Part shown: piece by piece, positions 38,259-47,764 of the stretch | How the letters are laid out: each line of letters begins with the position of its first letter | Numbering within the stretch: the first letter of the stretch is position 1 | DNA from: Bacteroidota bacterium | GTDB lineage: Bacteria; Bacteroidota; Bacteroidia; Sphingobacteriales; Sphingobacteriaceae | Assembly: GCA_013286565.1 (NCBI GenBank) | Contig: JABDFM010000007.1 | Span: 1 to 64,000, forward strand | Direction: 5' to 3' | DNA length: 64,000 nt | Notes under the pieces: model-generated | Databases searched by the model: none | What the model was told of the DNA's origin: nothing | Seen by the model: the letters and a program-made list of their open reading frames with translations, nothing else | Position numbers and translations under genes: made by a program

Positions 38259-39863
38259 ATGAATATATTATCCCTGCTCATATTTACACCCCTGCTGTTC
38301 GGCCTGCTCATTTTGCTGCTGCCGTCGGCCTGGCGTGCAAGTTTTAAATACATCACGCTGCTGGCTACCCTTATCCAGCTGGGCATCAGTGTGTGGATGT
38401 ATATTCATTTTAAAACCGGGGCGAGCTTTGGGGGAATAAACCAGGAAAGCCAGTTCCAGTTTACGCAAAAACTGCCCTGGATCAACCTCAACCTGGGCAG
38501 CATGGGCAAAATGCAGATCGATTATTTTGTGGGCATCGATGGCATATCCATTATGATGGTGATGATGACCTGCGTAGTAATGGTTATTGCGGCGTTGGCA
38601 TCCTGGGAAATTAAAAGCAACCTCAAAGGTTTTTTCGCTCTGTTCCTACTGCTCAACATGGCATTGATTGGCGTTTTCTGCGCGTTGGATTTCTTCCTGT
38701 TCTATATCTTTTATGAACTGATGCTGCTCCCACTATACTTCCTCATCGGGATGTGGGGCGGCCCACGGCGGGAATATGCAGCTATCAAATTCTTCCTGTA
38801 CACTTTATTCGGATCTGTCTTTATGCTGCTGGTGATGATTGGCTTATATCTATCTGTTAAAGATCCTGCAACCGGCAACCATACCTTCAACATCATCCAG
38901 ATGATGAACCCGGCCAACTACGACGCTAATTCGGTATTCGCGGTATTGGGGCATCAAACCATTTTGGGTATGCCTGCGCGCACGGTCGGTTTCGTTGTGC
39001 TGTTCATCGCCTTTGCCATAAAAGTGCCCATAGTACCCCTGCATACCTGGCTGCCCGATGCGCACGTGGAGGCACCTACCCCGGTTTCTATCATACTAGC
39101 GGGTATATTATTAAAGGTTGGCGGTTATGGAATTATCCGTATTTGCCTGGGTATTTTCCCCGAGATCGCTTCATCAGGGGCATTTTGGTTGGGTCTGTTA
39201 GGGGTCGTCTCCATCATCTACGGTGCACTGAATGCCCTTGCCCAGCGGGATTTGAAACGTATGATCGCCTATTCGTCTGTATCACACATGGGCTTTGTGA
39301 TACTGGGTATCGCTTCGCAAACCACCGAGGGTATCAGCGGCGCGGTGATGCAGATGGTGAGTCATGGTTTCTTGTCTACCATGCTGTTCTTCCTTGCCGG
39401 GGTGATCTATAACCGGGTACACGACCGTGATATTTATAATTTCCGTGGCCTGGGAACACTGATGCCGAAATACACCACCTTTATCATGATCGCATTTTTT
39501 GCATCCTTGGGCTTACCGGGTTTTTCAGCATTTATCGGGGAAGCTTTCTCGCTGGTCGGTGCGTTTGAATCACCTTCAGTTAATGGCGCTTTGCCCTACT
39601 GGATGGCAGTTTGCGGCTCGGTAGGTATCCTGCTAAGCGCGGCCTATTTTCTGTGGACCTTACAGCGTATGTTTTTCGGGTCATTATCATTAAAAGGCGG
39701 CGAGGTATGGAAAACAGCATTGGTCGACCTGAATATAAGAGAAACTATCACCCTGTTACCATTGGCCTTATTGACACTGGTTTTGGGAGTGATGCCATCA
39801 TTAGTGTTTGACAAGATCAATGATTCGGTATTGGCATTAATACATTATATAGGGGTTAAATAA
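38259..39863 (+). CDS. nuoM: NADH-quinone oxidoreductase subunit M
   Basis: A 534-residue antiporter-like subunit. FFLFYIFYELMLLPLYFLIGMWGG, HTWLPDAHVEAPTPVSIILAGILLKVGGYG and KRMIAYSSVSHMGFVILGI are NuoM signatures with the channel Glu and Lys residues. It follows nuoL by 5 nt. A 100-nt gap and the DUF4139 gene separate it from nuoN. Confidence 0.96.
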   Translation: MNILSLLIFTPLLFGLLILLLPSAWRASFKYITLLATLIQLGISVWMYIHFKTGASFGGINQESQFQFTQKLPWINLNLGSMGKMQIDYFVGIDGISIMMVMMTCVVMVIAALASWEIKSNLKGFFALFLLLNMALIGVFCALDFFLFYIFYELMLLPLYFLIGMWGGPRREYAAIKFFLYTLFGSVFMLLVMIGLYLSVKDPATGNHTFNIIQMMNPANYDANSVFAVLGHQTILGMPARTVGFVVLFIAFAIKVPIVPLHTWLPDAHVEAPTPVSIILAGILLKVGGYGIIRICLGIFPEIASSGAFWLGLLGVVSIIYGALNALAQRDLKRMIAYSSVSHMGFVILGIASQTTEGISGAVMQMVSHGFLSTMLFFLAGVIYNRVHDRDIYNFRGLGTLMPKYTTFIMIAFFASLGLPGFSAFIGEAFSLVGAFESPSVNGALPYWMAVCGSVGILLSAAYFLWTLQRMFFGSLSLKGGEVWKTALVDLNIRETITLLPLALLTLVLGVMPSLVFDKINDSVLALIHYIGVK

Positions 39864-39963
39864 ATTTAATAGGGTTTATGGAAAAAGAGTAAGTAAAGCA
39901 TCCTGATTAAAAGCTCCCGCAATGGAGCGATAATCAAGATTGTATTACTTAACTCAAAAAACC

Positions 39964-41835
39964 ATGTTTAAAAAACTATTAATGGCTGTAACTATTTTTT
40001 TTATAACAATAGCAGCAAAAGCAGATGATCAAAAGATCGAATCAAAGGTTCAAAAAGTTATTGTGTTTTTAAACGGGGCACAGGTAACACGCACGGCAAT
40101 GGTAAATGTAAATGCAGGTACTTCAACATTAGTTTTCGGGAATATTTCCCCCGGCATTGATGTGCAAAGTATCCAGGTACATGCCGGTGGCGAGTTTACC
40201 ATACTTTCTGTTAAGCACGAAATGAACTATATAAACGAGCAGGCAAAGCAAAAGCAAGTAGAGGATTTGCGCGCCCAGCAAAAAGCGTTGAGGGATAAGA
40301 TCATACTAAAAAGCAGCTACCTGTCCATTTACAGGGAAGAAGCAAATATGCTGACAAAGAACCAGGTAATTACCGGGCAAAACGCCAGCCTGGATGTGAT
40401 CAAACTAAAACAGGCTTTGGATTTCCAAACCGAACGCTTAATTGATCTGAAGAAAAAAGAACAGGAAGTTAACGGTGAGATCGAATTGCTTAATATCGAA
40501 TTGCAAAAATATAACAGGCAAATAGCAGATATCATGAAGGGGAGCAGTACGGCTACCAGCAATATTTTGGTAACTATTTCTTCAAAAACCAACCTGCATT
40601 CCGAGTTTACTTTAAAGTATGTGGTGCATAATGCAAGTTGGTTCCCTACGTATGATATCCGGGCAAAAGATGTGAACAGTCCCATCAGCATATCCTACAA
40701 GGCCAATGTATCACAACAAAGCGGCGAGGACTGGAAGAATATTAAACTGACCCTATCAACAGGCAATCCTTCAGTAAGCGGAAGCAAACCGGAGTTAAGC
40801 CCTGATTACCTAAACTACGGCATGTATTATAAGCCGCAGGATGGGTCGGTAACAAGTACAGCCGGAAGAGTAGTGGGCAGTGACGATGGTCAGCCTCTAC
40901 CGGGTGCAACGGTTAAAGTTAAAGGGACATCTATAGGAACGGTAACAGATGCAAATGGGAATTACTCGCTTCAATTACCAAATAATGCGCAAGCACTCGA
41001 GTTTTCTTACATTGGATATTCAAAAAATGTAATGCCTATTACTTCTGAATTAATAAATGCAAGGCTTGATCCGGCAGCAAGCCAATTGAATGAAGTAGTC
41101 GTAACCGGATATGAAACTCAATATAAGAGTAATCTGTCCGGTGCTGTAGCTCAAGTTTATATCCGTGGCACTGCAAGTGACAAGCTATATTCAACAATCC
41201 CTATCGGGGTTAACCAGATTGAGAACCAAACCAACATAGAATTTAATATTGATAACCCCTACTCTATACCCAGTGATGGTAAACAATATACGGTGGAGAT
41301 CAACCAACTAAATTTAGATGCCAGCTATGAATATGCCGTTGCACCAAAACTAAGCACGGATGTATTTTTAACAGCCAAACTAACCGACTGGAATAAATAC
41401 AATTTCTTGTCGGGAGAAGCTAACCTGTTTTTTGAGGGGACATTTATCGGCAAATCTTTAATAAACACCAATGCAACTGCTGACACTTTAAGCCTTTCGC
41501 TGGGAGCCGACAAGAATATCGTAGTAACCCGCAAATCGTTAAAAGACCTGAGCGAAAAGCAAAGCCTGGGTTCGAACAAAAAAGAAACCAAAGACTGGCA
41601 GATAGAAATAAAGAACCGTAAAAATCAGCCAATAAATTTATTGGTGGAAGACCAGGTGCCTGTTTCGCAAAACTCCTCCATTGATGTGGACACACAGGAA
41701 TTATCAGGCGGGCAACTGGATAAGCTTACCGGTAAAGTGGTATGGAACTTTGCGCTGAAAGCACAGGACAATAAGAAAGTAGAATTAAAATACCAGGTGA
41801 AATACCCTAAAAACCAAACAGTAATAGTACAATAG
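39964..41835 (+). CDS. DUF4139 (MuiA-like) protein with inserted carboxypeptidase-regulatory-like domain
   Basis: About 623 residues: a signal peptide (MFKKLLMAVTIFFITIAAKA), DUF4140 (VQKVIVFLNGAQVTRTA), a coiled-coil (YINEQAKQKQVEDLRAQQKALRDK), and DUF4139 (YVVHNASWFPTYDIRA to KYPKNQTVIVQ). The last of these is interrupted near residues 300-385 by a CarboxypepD_reg-like fold (GRVVGSDDGQPLPGATVKVKGTSIG) ending in LNEVVVTGY, as at the start of SusC-type receptors. The family is named after mucoidy inhibitor A; its role is unknown. The track start is 8 codons earlier; ATG 39964 begins the signal peptide. It lies between nuoM and nuoN, 5 nt before nuoN. Confidence 0.85.
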   Translation: MFKKLLMAVTIFFITIAAKADDQKIESKVQKVIVFLNGAQVTRTAMVNVNAGTSTLVFGNISPGIDVQSIQVHAGGEFTILSVKHEMNYINEQAKQKQVEDLRAQQKALRDKIILKSSYLSIYREEANMLTKNQVITGQNASLDVIKLKQALDFQTERLIDLKKKEQEVNGEIELLNIELQKYNRQIADIMKGSSTATSNILVTISSKTNLHSEFTLKYVVHNASWFPTYDIRAKDVNSPISISYKANVSQQSGEDWKNIKLTLSTGNPSVSGSKPELSPDYLNYGMYYKPQDGSVTSTAGRVVGSDDGQPLPGATVKVKGTSIGTVTDANGNYSLQLPNNAQALEFSYIGYSKNVMPITSELINARLDPAASQLNEVVVTGYETQYKSNLSGAVAQVYIRGTASDKLYSTIPIGVNQIENQTNIEFNIDNPYSIPSDGKQYTVEINQLNLDASYEYAVAPKLSTDVFLTAKLTDWNKYNFLSGEANLFFEGTFIGKSLINTNATADTLSLSLGADKNIVVTRKSLKDLSEKQSLGSNKKETKDWQIEIKNRKNQPINLLVEDQVPVSQNSSIDVDTQELSGGQLDKLTGKVVWNFALKAQDNKKVELKYQVKYPKNQTVIVQ

Positions 41836-41840
41836 CAAAC

Positions 41841-43340
41841 ATGAACGATCTGTTACCATTTTTACCCGGCCAGTTAAACCAGGTTTTTGAAAGCATACCC
41901 CTATTTATGCCCGAAATTTACCTGGCGGCCTTATTTGTCGTGGTGTTGGTAACAGATCTTTTGTTTGGTAAAACCTCTGGCAAATTATGCTGGCTGATAG
42001 CCATCGGTGGATTACTGAAAGTTATCTACCAGGATTTCGGGCAATTTCATCTTTTGCTTACCGGTCCGCATTTCCTGTTCAGCGAAATGTTATTGCTGCA
42101 TCAAACATCGCTAATATTAAAGCTGATCATAGATTCCCTGTCGGTGATCCTCCTTATATATTTTGAATTGGACGATGATCTGAGGTCACATACCAAAGGC
42201 TTATCCGACCTGTACGCTATCACCATCGCTGCCATATTTGGGCTGCATTTAATGGCGATGTCCGTTAACTTGCTTTCCATTTATCTGTCTATCGAAATGG
42301 TTTCCATCGCCTCTTACCTGATGGTAGCTTACCGCTCAGAAAATAGTTGGAGCAGCGAAGCGGGCTTAAAATATGTACTTTTCGGTGCAGCCTCGTCAGC
42401 CATCATGCTATATGGAATATCGTTGCTATATGGTTTTGGTGGTACATTAAATTTATTTACCGGCAACCTGCTTCCGGGTCTGTTGCACGTAAATCCTTTG
42501 GCTGTTTCTTTCGCGCTGATATTGTTTTTTGTGGGTATAGGTTTTAAATTATCATTTGTGCCCATGCATTTTTGGGTGCCCGATATTTACCAGGGTGCGC
42601 CTACTCCCATTACCGCTTTCTTATCTACCGTCCCTAAAGTCGCGGCATTTGCATTGCTGATCAACTTTTTAACACCCTTTATCTATTTTCCAAAATGGAC
42701 GGCATTTGATTTTCGTTTGTTTTTATCTGTCATCGGTATCATCACTATGGTAGCCGGTAATTTTGCCGCTACACTGCAAAACAATGTTAAAAGGATGCTG
42801 GCTTACTCCAGCATAGGACATACGGGGTTTATCTTAATGGCGATAGTCACTTTTACTCCCCAGGGAATATCAGCCCTCACTTTTTACCTTTTTGCTTATA
42901 CCCTTGCTAATGTTGGCGCCTTTATGCTGGCAAGCTATTTTGCCAATACCGCTAAGGCCGAAGATATGAATGCATATAAAGGTCTCGGCCTTAAGTACCC
43001 TGTTGCCGGGGTGGTTTTTGTCATTATATTAATATCCCTCGCAGGTTTACCTATTACCGCGGGCTTTAACGGTAAATTGCTGATATTTTCTTCGGTGTAT
43101 TCAGTCTATCAGCAAGATCATGATATATGGCTGCTGTTGCTGATGATAACCGGGGCATTAACAACGGTGGTATCCTTATTCTACTATATTAAGATCCCGC
43201 TCAACTTATTTTTGCGCAAACCTGAAAATGCGATCGATTTTCCAGCATCCACGCCTTACTTAGTGATCGTTTCGGCGATAATTGCATTATTGTTAATTTA
43301 TTTTGGAATTTTCCCGGATATTTTAGCAAAGTTTATGTAA
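41841..43340 (+). CDS. nuoN: NADH-quinone oxidoreductase subunit N
   Basis: A 499-residue antiporter-like subunit. LLSIYLSIEMVSIASYLMVAY, FVPMHFWVPDIYQGAPTPITAFLSTVPKVAAFA and KRMLAYSSIGHTGFILMAI are typical of NuoN. It is the last nuo gene of this cluster and is separated from nuoM by the DUF4139 gene. The spacer to amtB is 108 nt, with no clear terminator. Confidence 0.95.
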   Translation: MNDLLPFLPGQLNQVFESIPLFMPEIYLAALFVVVLVTDLLFGKTSGKLCWLIAIGGLLKVIYQDFGQFHLLLTGPHFLFSEMLLLHQTSLILKLIIDSLSVILLIYFELDDDLRSHTKGLSDLYAITIAAIFGLHLMAMSVNLLSIYLSIEMVSIASYLMVAYRSENSWSSEAGLKYVLFGAASSAIMLYGISLLYGFGGTLNLFTGNLLPGLLHVNPLAVSFALILFFVGIGFKLSFVPMHFWVPDIYQGAPTPITAFLSTVPKVAAFALLINFLTPFIYFPKWTAFDFRLFLSVIGIITMVAGNFAATLQNNVKRMLAYSSIGHTGFILMAIVTFTPQGISALTFYLFAYTLANVGAFMLASYFANTAKAEDMNAYKGLGLKYPVAGVVFVIILISLAGLPITAGFNGKLLIFSSVYSVYQQDHDIWLLLLMITGALTTVVSLFYYIKIPLNLFLRKPENAIDFPASTPYLVIVSAIIALLLIYFGIFPDILAKFM

Positions 43341-43385
43341 TTGCTAACAAAAAATAGAATTTATTGAATAATTTAAATTCATTCG

Positions 43386-43413
43386 TTTGTTTTTTAGGAA
43401 ACATGTTAATTTG
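43386..43413 (+). promoter_or_regulatory. Possible promoter of amtB
   Basis: TTTG (43386-43389) and TTAATTTG (43406-43413), the latter one base from TAnnTTTG, are separated by 16 nt, which is slightly short for the phylum. The amtB ATG is 35 nt further on. Confidence 0.35.
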
Positions 43414-43448
43414 CCCTACCAATTAACAAACCAATCTTTCTAAAATTA

Positions 43449-44759
43449 ATGAAACGTTATTTCCCTTTTGGCCTCATCGTGGGCATTTTGATACTGACCT
43501 TTATTTTCCCATCAGTCGAATTTCACAATTCAGCCACCAATCCGCATTTCAATTCCGGCGATATAGCCTGGATGCTGATGTCAACCGCTTTGGTCTTGAT
43601 CATGACACCCGGCCTTGCTTTCTTTTACGGCGGTATGGTGAATAAAAAGAACGTGATATCCACCATGCTGCAAAGTGTTGTTTGCATGGTCATCATTACC
43701 GTAATGTGGGGCATATTCGGTTTTAGTCTGGCCTTTGGCGAATCGTTCCACGGGATCATCGGCAATCCATCCACCTATTTTATGATGAAAGGGATGCTGG
43801 GCAACTCCACCTGGCCATTGGCGCCAACCATACCCCTGTTACTTTTTGCGATGTATCAGTTAAAGTTCGCTATTATAACGCCTGCATTGATTACCGGCGC
43901 TTTTGCCGAACGCATCCGCTTTAACAGCTATATTATTTTCCTCTGCCTGTTCTCTATTTTTATCTTTTCGCCATTAGCTCACGCTACCTGGCACCCAGAT
44001 GGGATATTATCAAAACTTGGCGTACTCGATTTCGCAGGCGGAACGGTAGTGCACATGTCGGCAGGATGGGCGGCGTTGGCATCTGCACTGTACCTGAAAC
44101 GCCGTAATGAAGCAAACCATGCACCCGCACGCGTTACTTATGTAATAATAGGTACGGGCTTATTGTGGTTCGGCTGGTTCGGTTTTAATGCCGGCTCGGC
44201 TTTCGGAGCAAATCATTTGGCAGTAAACGCGCTGGCTACAAGCACAACCGCATCAGCTGCAGCCGGGTTAACCTGGATATTTTTTGATATGCTGCGAGGT
44301 AAGAAACCATCAGCCATGGGTACCTGTATTGGTGCGGTGGTTGGTTTGGTGGCCATCACCCCGGCAGCAGGTTATGTATCAATACCACACTCACTGGCTA
44401 TAGGTATCATCTCGGCTGTGGTGAGTAATTTGGTAGTGGAGTGGCGCACCCGTACTTCAATTGATGATACCCTGGATGTGTTCCCTTGCCATGGCGTGGG
44501 CGGTATGGTTGGTATGGTGCTTACTGGTGTATTTGCCAATCAGAATGTAAACGCGGGCAATACCACCGGTAATGGCTTATTCTTTGGCCATACCCATTTG
44601 TTTTTTGTACAATGTATCGCACTGGTTGCCGTGTCTATTTTCTCCTTCTTCGGATCGTTATTGTTATTGAAGATCACCGATATGATAGCCCCATTACGCG
44701 TTTCAAAAGAAGAAGAAGAGATCGGCCTGGATATAAGCCAGCACGGCGAGCGGTTGTAA
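43449..44759 (+). CDS. amtB: Ammonium transporter
   Basis: A 436-residue Amt/MEP/Rh channel with about 11 helices. FNSGDIAWMLMSTALVLIMTPGLAFFYGGMVNKKNV is the conserved start, and FDFAGGTVVH and HGVGGMVGMVLTGVFA carry the twin pore histidines (H in DFAGGTVVH; H in CHGVGG). It admits ammonium for nitrogen assimilation. No glnB/glnK neighbour is present, which is a little unusual for amtB. A perfect 26-bp palindrome follows the stop. Confidence 0.95.
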   Translation: MKRYFPFGLIVGILILTFIFPSVEFHNSATNPHFNSGDIAWMLMSTALVLIMTPGLAFFYGGMVNKKNVISTMLQSVVCMVIITVMWGIFGFSLAFGESFHGIIGNPSTYFMMKGMLGNSTWPLAPTIPLLLFAMYQLKFAIITPALITGAFAERIRFNSYIIFLCLFSIFIFSPLAHATWHPDGILSKLGVLDFAGGTVVHMSAGWAALASALYLKRRNEANHAPARVTYVIIGTGLLWFGWFGFNAGSAFGANHLAVNALATSTTASAAAGLTWIFFDMLRGKKPSAMGTCIGAVVGLVAITPAAGYVSIPHSLAIGIISAVVSNLVVEWRTRTSIDDTLDVFPCHGVGGMVGMVLTGVFANQNVNAGNTTGNGLFFGHTHLFFVQCIALVAVSIFSFFGSLLLLKITDMIAPLRVSKEEEEIGLDISQHGERL

Positions 44760-44778
44760 ATTTTGATTAGCATTTTCG

Positions 44779-44804
44779 TAGAGACACAATGCATTGTGTC
44801 TCTA
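44779..44804. repeat. Perfect 26-bp GAGACACAA palindrome after amtB
   Basis: TAGAGACACAATGCATTGTGTCTCTA is self-complementary throughout (core GAGACACAATGCATTGTG). It belongs to the same family as the hairpin at 6080-6103, with the arms differing by a G-to-A change that is matched on the other arm, so the pairing is preserved. No long T-run follows. Confidence 0.8.
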
Positions 44805-44876
44805 TACCATGTTTCGGTTCGGTATTTATGTAAGAAAATAAATATAACTTTACGTAACAACTTTTAAACTGAACTT

Positions 44877-46850
44877 ATGAAACGATACCTATTCTCCATC
44901 CTTTTATCGGGTTTGTTTTTTACTGCCTATGCCCAGAATAACGCAGCTGATAGCGGTACTTTCCTGATTCATAAATTTGCACAGCATATAGGCAAAGAAA
45001 CCTATCATATCAGCAAAAGTGTGGATGTGATTACTTATACAGCCGATTTTAAGTTTGTTGACAGGGGATCGCCGGTGCCATTTAAGGCTGAATTAAAAGT
45101 GACGCCTAAGTTAGATCCTCTTGAGTTTAACATAAAAGGGCGATTTTCCCGATTTTCAACCATTAACGATAAGATAAGTATTGCCAACGGCCAGGCACAT
45201 GTGCAGGTGGACGATTCGGCTCATGATGTAAAAATAACAGCTGCAACATTCCCGGTTGCCGGTTATGCACCGGTTATTGGTCAGCAATTACTGCTGCAAT
45301 ACTGGAAAAAACATCACGAACCTGCCAATATCCACACTTTACCTGTTGGATCGGTACAGATCAGACGCGACGGCTCAGATACATTGACCTATAATGACCA
45401 ACCGCTAATACTGGAAAGATATACGATAGGCGGCCTGATATGGGGTAATGAATTTGTGTGGACGGATAAACAGGGCGAGGTAATATGTATTATCACTAAT
45501 GATGCGGAATTCGACAAGTTTGAAGCTGTACGTGAAGCTTACGAGTCCCTGTTGCCCAAGCTTATCGGAAAAACAGCAACCTATAGTATGCGCTTATTTA
45601 CTAAATCTGCTTCGGTCAGTGATAAGGCAGATAAGGTAATCGCGATAAAAGGAGGAACGGTGTATGATGTGGTAAATGAAAAGACGATATCTGATGCCGT
45701 TGTATTGATTGAAAATGGCATTATCAAAAAAGTAGGCAAAAGCGGCGAGGTTAGTATCCCGGCCGGTGCAAAAATAATTGACGCTACAGGCAAAATGATA
45801 TTCCCTGGTTTATGGGATATGCACGCTCATTTTGAACAAGCCGAATGGGGACCGGCCTACCTGGCAGCGGGTGTTACCACCGTGCGCGATTGCGGTAACG
45901 AGTTTGATTTTATCAATGCTATAAAAGAAGCAATTGACGGGGGCAAGGGCATAGGGCCGCTGATATTAAAAGCTGGTATTATCGATGGCAAAGGCAATTA
46001 TTCTTTGGGCATCATCCAGGCGGACACCAAAGAGGAAGCCATAAAGGAAGTGGATCGCTATAAGGACAATGGATTTGTCCAGATCAAAATATATAGTTCT
46101 ATAAAGCCCGCTATTGTTAAAGTGATATGCGATGAGGCACACAAACTGGGCTTAACTGTAACCGGCCACATCCCTAATGGCATGACTTTAATAGCAGGGG
46201 TAGATTCGGGTATGGATATGGTTAACCATGTTCAATATGTGTATTCGATCATGAAGCGCAATAAGGACCGTTCGATTGATTTTAATGATTCAACAAGTAT
46301 TGCAGCCATCAGGTTTATTAAAGATCACCATGTAGTGATCGATCCGACACTGGGTGTTTTTGAAATGTCCTTCCGATCCACCAAAGATGATATAACTGCT
46401 ATAGAGCCTGCTTTTAATACGCTTCCGTTGTCTTTACAGGCTTTACTGATCAACTTTGGAATGCCGCCTGCCCAATCAGAAGAATATAGACCACTTTATC
46501 AAAGCATGGTAGCCATTGTGAAAAAACTGCATGATGCCGGGGTAACCATAGTTGCCGGAACAGACCAGGGCTTTCCCGGTTTCAGCGTCCCCCGCGAACT
46601 GGAATTATATGTACAAGCCGGACTTACCCCTGCCGATGCCATCCAAACAGCCACCATTATACCTGCAAGGGTAATGAAGCTGGATAAAGTTACCGGATCG
46701 ATTGAGGAAGGAAAACAGGCCGATCTGGTCATTATAGATGGCGATCCGCTAAAAAATATCAGGGATATCCGTAATGTAACCACAGTGATAAAGGCCGGTC
46801 ATATTTATGAGCCGATGAAATTGCATCAGTTGGTTGGGTTTAGTAAGTAG
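44877..46850 (+). CDS. Secreted metal-dependent amidohydrolase
   Basis: A 657-residue protein with a signal peptide (FSILLSGLFFTAYAQ), an N-terminal region of about 230 residues unlike the enzyme core (beta-rich, HKFAQHIGKETYHI), and an amidohydrolase domain from about residue 255. GLWDMHAHFE gives the HxH metal motif, VTGHIPNGM and GMDMVNHVQYVYS further ligands, and VAGTDQGFPG the catalytic Asp. The C-terminal QAGLTPADAIQTATIIPARVMKLD and GKQADLVIIDGDPL are shared with imidazolonepropionase-like hydrolases. The substrate is unknown; prolidase-like or other amide hydrolysis in the periplasm is plausible. Confidence 0.85.
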   Translation: MKRYLFSILLSGLFFTAYAQNNAADSGTFLIHKFAQHIGKETYHISKSVDVITYTADFKFVDRGSPVPFKAELKVTPKLDPLEFNIKGRFSRFSTINDKISIANGQAHVQVDDSAHDVKITAATFPVAGYAPVIGQQLLLQYWKKHHEPANIHTLPVGSVQIRRDGSDTLTYNDQPLILERYTIGGLIWGNEFVWTDKQGEVICIITNDAEFDKFEAVREAYESLLPKLIGKTATYSMRLFTKSASVSDKADKVIAIKGGTVYDVVNEKTISDAVVLIENGIIKKVGKSGEVSIPAGAKIIDATGKMIFPGLWDMHAHFEQAEWGPAYLAAGVTTVRDCGNEFDFINAIKEAIDGGKGIGPLILKAGIIDGKGNYSLGIIQADTKEEAIKEVDRYKDNGFVQIKIYSSIKPAIVKVICDEAHKLGLTVTGHIPNGMTLIAGVDSGMDMVNHVQYVYSIMKRNKDRSIDFNDSTSIAAIRFIKDHHVVIDPTLGVFEMSFRSTKDDITAIEPAFNTLPLSLQALLINFGMPPAQSEEYRPLYQSMVAIVKKLHDAGVTIVAGTDQGFPGFSVPRELELYVQAGLTPADAIQTATIIPARVMKLDKVTGSIEEGKQADLVIIDGDPLKNIRDIRNVTTVIKAGHIYEPMKLHQLVGFSK

Positions 46851-46869
46851 AATTAAGTTACATCCCGGC

Positions 46870-47700
46870 TTATTTCAAAGGAATAAACTCTGATTGTACT
46901 TTGGCCGAGAAAAACAGGGAAGCATGATGATCAAAATCCGCTGTATCATCTGAGGTAGTAAAGAATTGCTGTGTGCCATTTTTGCTAAGCTTTTGCTCCA
47001 TTTCGGGATGGCGGTGCAGGTAATCTGACAGGCTTTTCGCCACGATCTCTCCCTGCGATACTACCTGGATATGCCCGGGTAAATAGGCCCTGATCTTATC
47101 GAGTAGCAAAGGATAGTGCGTACATGCCAGCAATAGTGTATCGATATTGGTTGACTGGGCCAATATCTGATCAAGGTAAGATGCTACAAAATAATCAGCT
47201 CCGGGTTTATCGTACTCCCCATTCTCAATAAGCGGAACCCAAAGCGGGCAAGCCTGCTGATAAACTTTCAACTCAGGGAAAAAGTGTTCTATTTCCATCA
47301 GATATGAACCCGATTGCACCGTTCCCTTGGTGCCCAGTACACCGATCTCTTTTGTTTGGGTATAATTGCCTATTACTTCTGCAGTGGGCCTGATAACGCC
47401 TAATACTCTTTTAGCGGGGTCTTCATTTTGCAGGTCTTGCTGCTGAATGGTCCTGAGCGCTTTTGCCGATGCGGTATTGCAGGCCAGTATCACCAGCGGG
47501 CATCCCATTTTAAAAAGCATTTGTACACACTCCCAGGTGTATTGGTGGATGGCCTGAAATGACCGGTTGCCATAAGGCGCCCTTGCATTGTCACCTAAAT
47601 AGATATAATCATAGCCGGGAAGCTGGTCGGCAATTGAGCGGAATACGGTTAAACCGCCATATCCGGAATCAAAAATACCTATAGGTTGCTTGTTTAACAC
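46870..47700 (-). CDS. murI: Glutamate racemase
   Basis: A 276-residue cofactor-independent racemase that supplies D-glutamate for peptidoglycan. GIFDSGYGGLTVFRSI and NARAPYGNRS open the protein, VILACNTASAKALR holds the first catalytic cysteine and LLLACTHYPLLLDKI the second. The start is GTG 47700, supported by a TATTTTTG box 4 nt upstream. The gene follows the skp-bamA cluster but is separated from it by a terminator, so it is transcribed on its own. Confidence 0.95.
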   Translation of the reverse strand: MLNKQPIGIFDSGYGGLTVFRSIADQLPGYDYIYLGDNARAPYGNRSFQAIHQYTWECVQMLFKMGCPLVILACNTASAKALRTIQQQDLQNEDPAKRVLGVIRPTAEVIGNYTQTKEIGVLGTKGTVQSGSYLMEIEHFFPELKVYQQACPLWVPLIENGEYDKPGADYFVASYLDQILAQSTNIDTLLLACTHYPLLLDKIRAYLPGHIQVVSQGEIVAKSLSDYLHRHPEMEQKLSKNGTQQFFTTSDDTADFDHHASLFFSAKVQSEFIPLK

Positions 47701-47704
47701 GCGA

Positions 47705-47712
47705 CAAAAATA
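47705..47712 (-). promoter_or_regulatory. -7 promoter box abutting the murI GTG start
   Basis: Minus-strand TATTTTTG is an exact TAnnTTTG match ending 4 nt (TCGC) before GTG 47700. It directly follows the T-run of the skp terminator, so terminator and promoter are fused within about 40 bp. Confidence 0.6.
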
Positions 47713-47746
47713 AAAAAAGCGTCGCGCAAATTGCGGACGCTTTTGA
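47713..47746 (-). terminator. Terminator of the bamA-skp cluster
   Basis: Read on the minus strand, AAAAGCGTC-CGC pairs with GCG-GACGCTTTT around an AATTT-type loop (with one extra pair displaced) and ends in a run of seven T. Confidence 0.85.
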
Positions 47747-47764
47747 AAATGACTTATAAATTAA

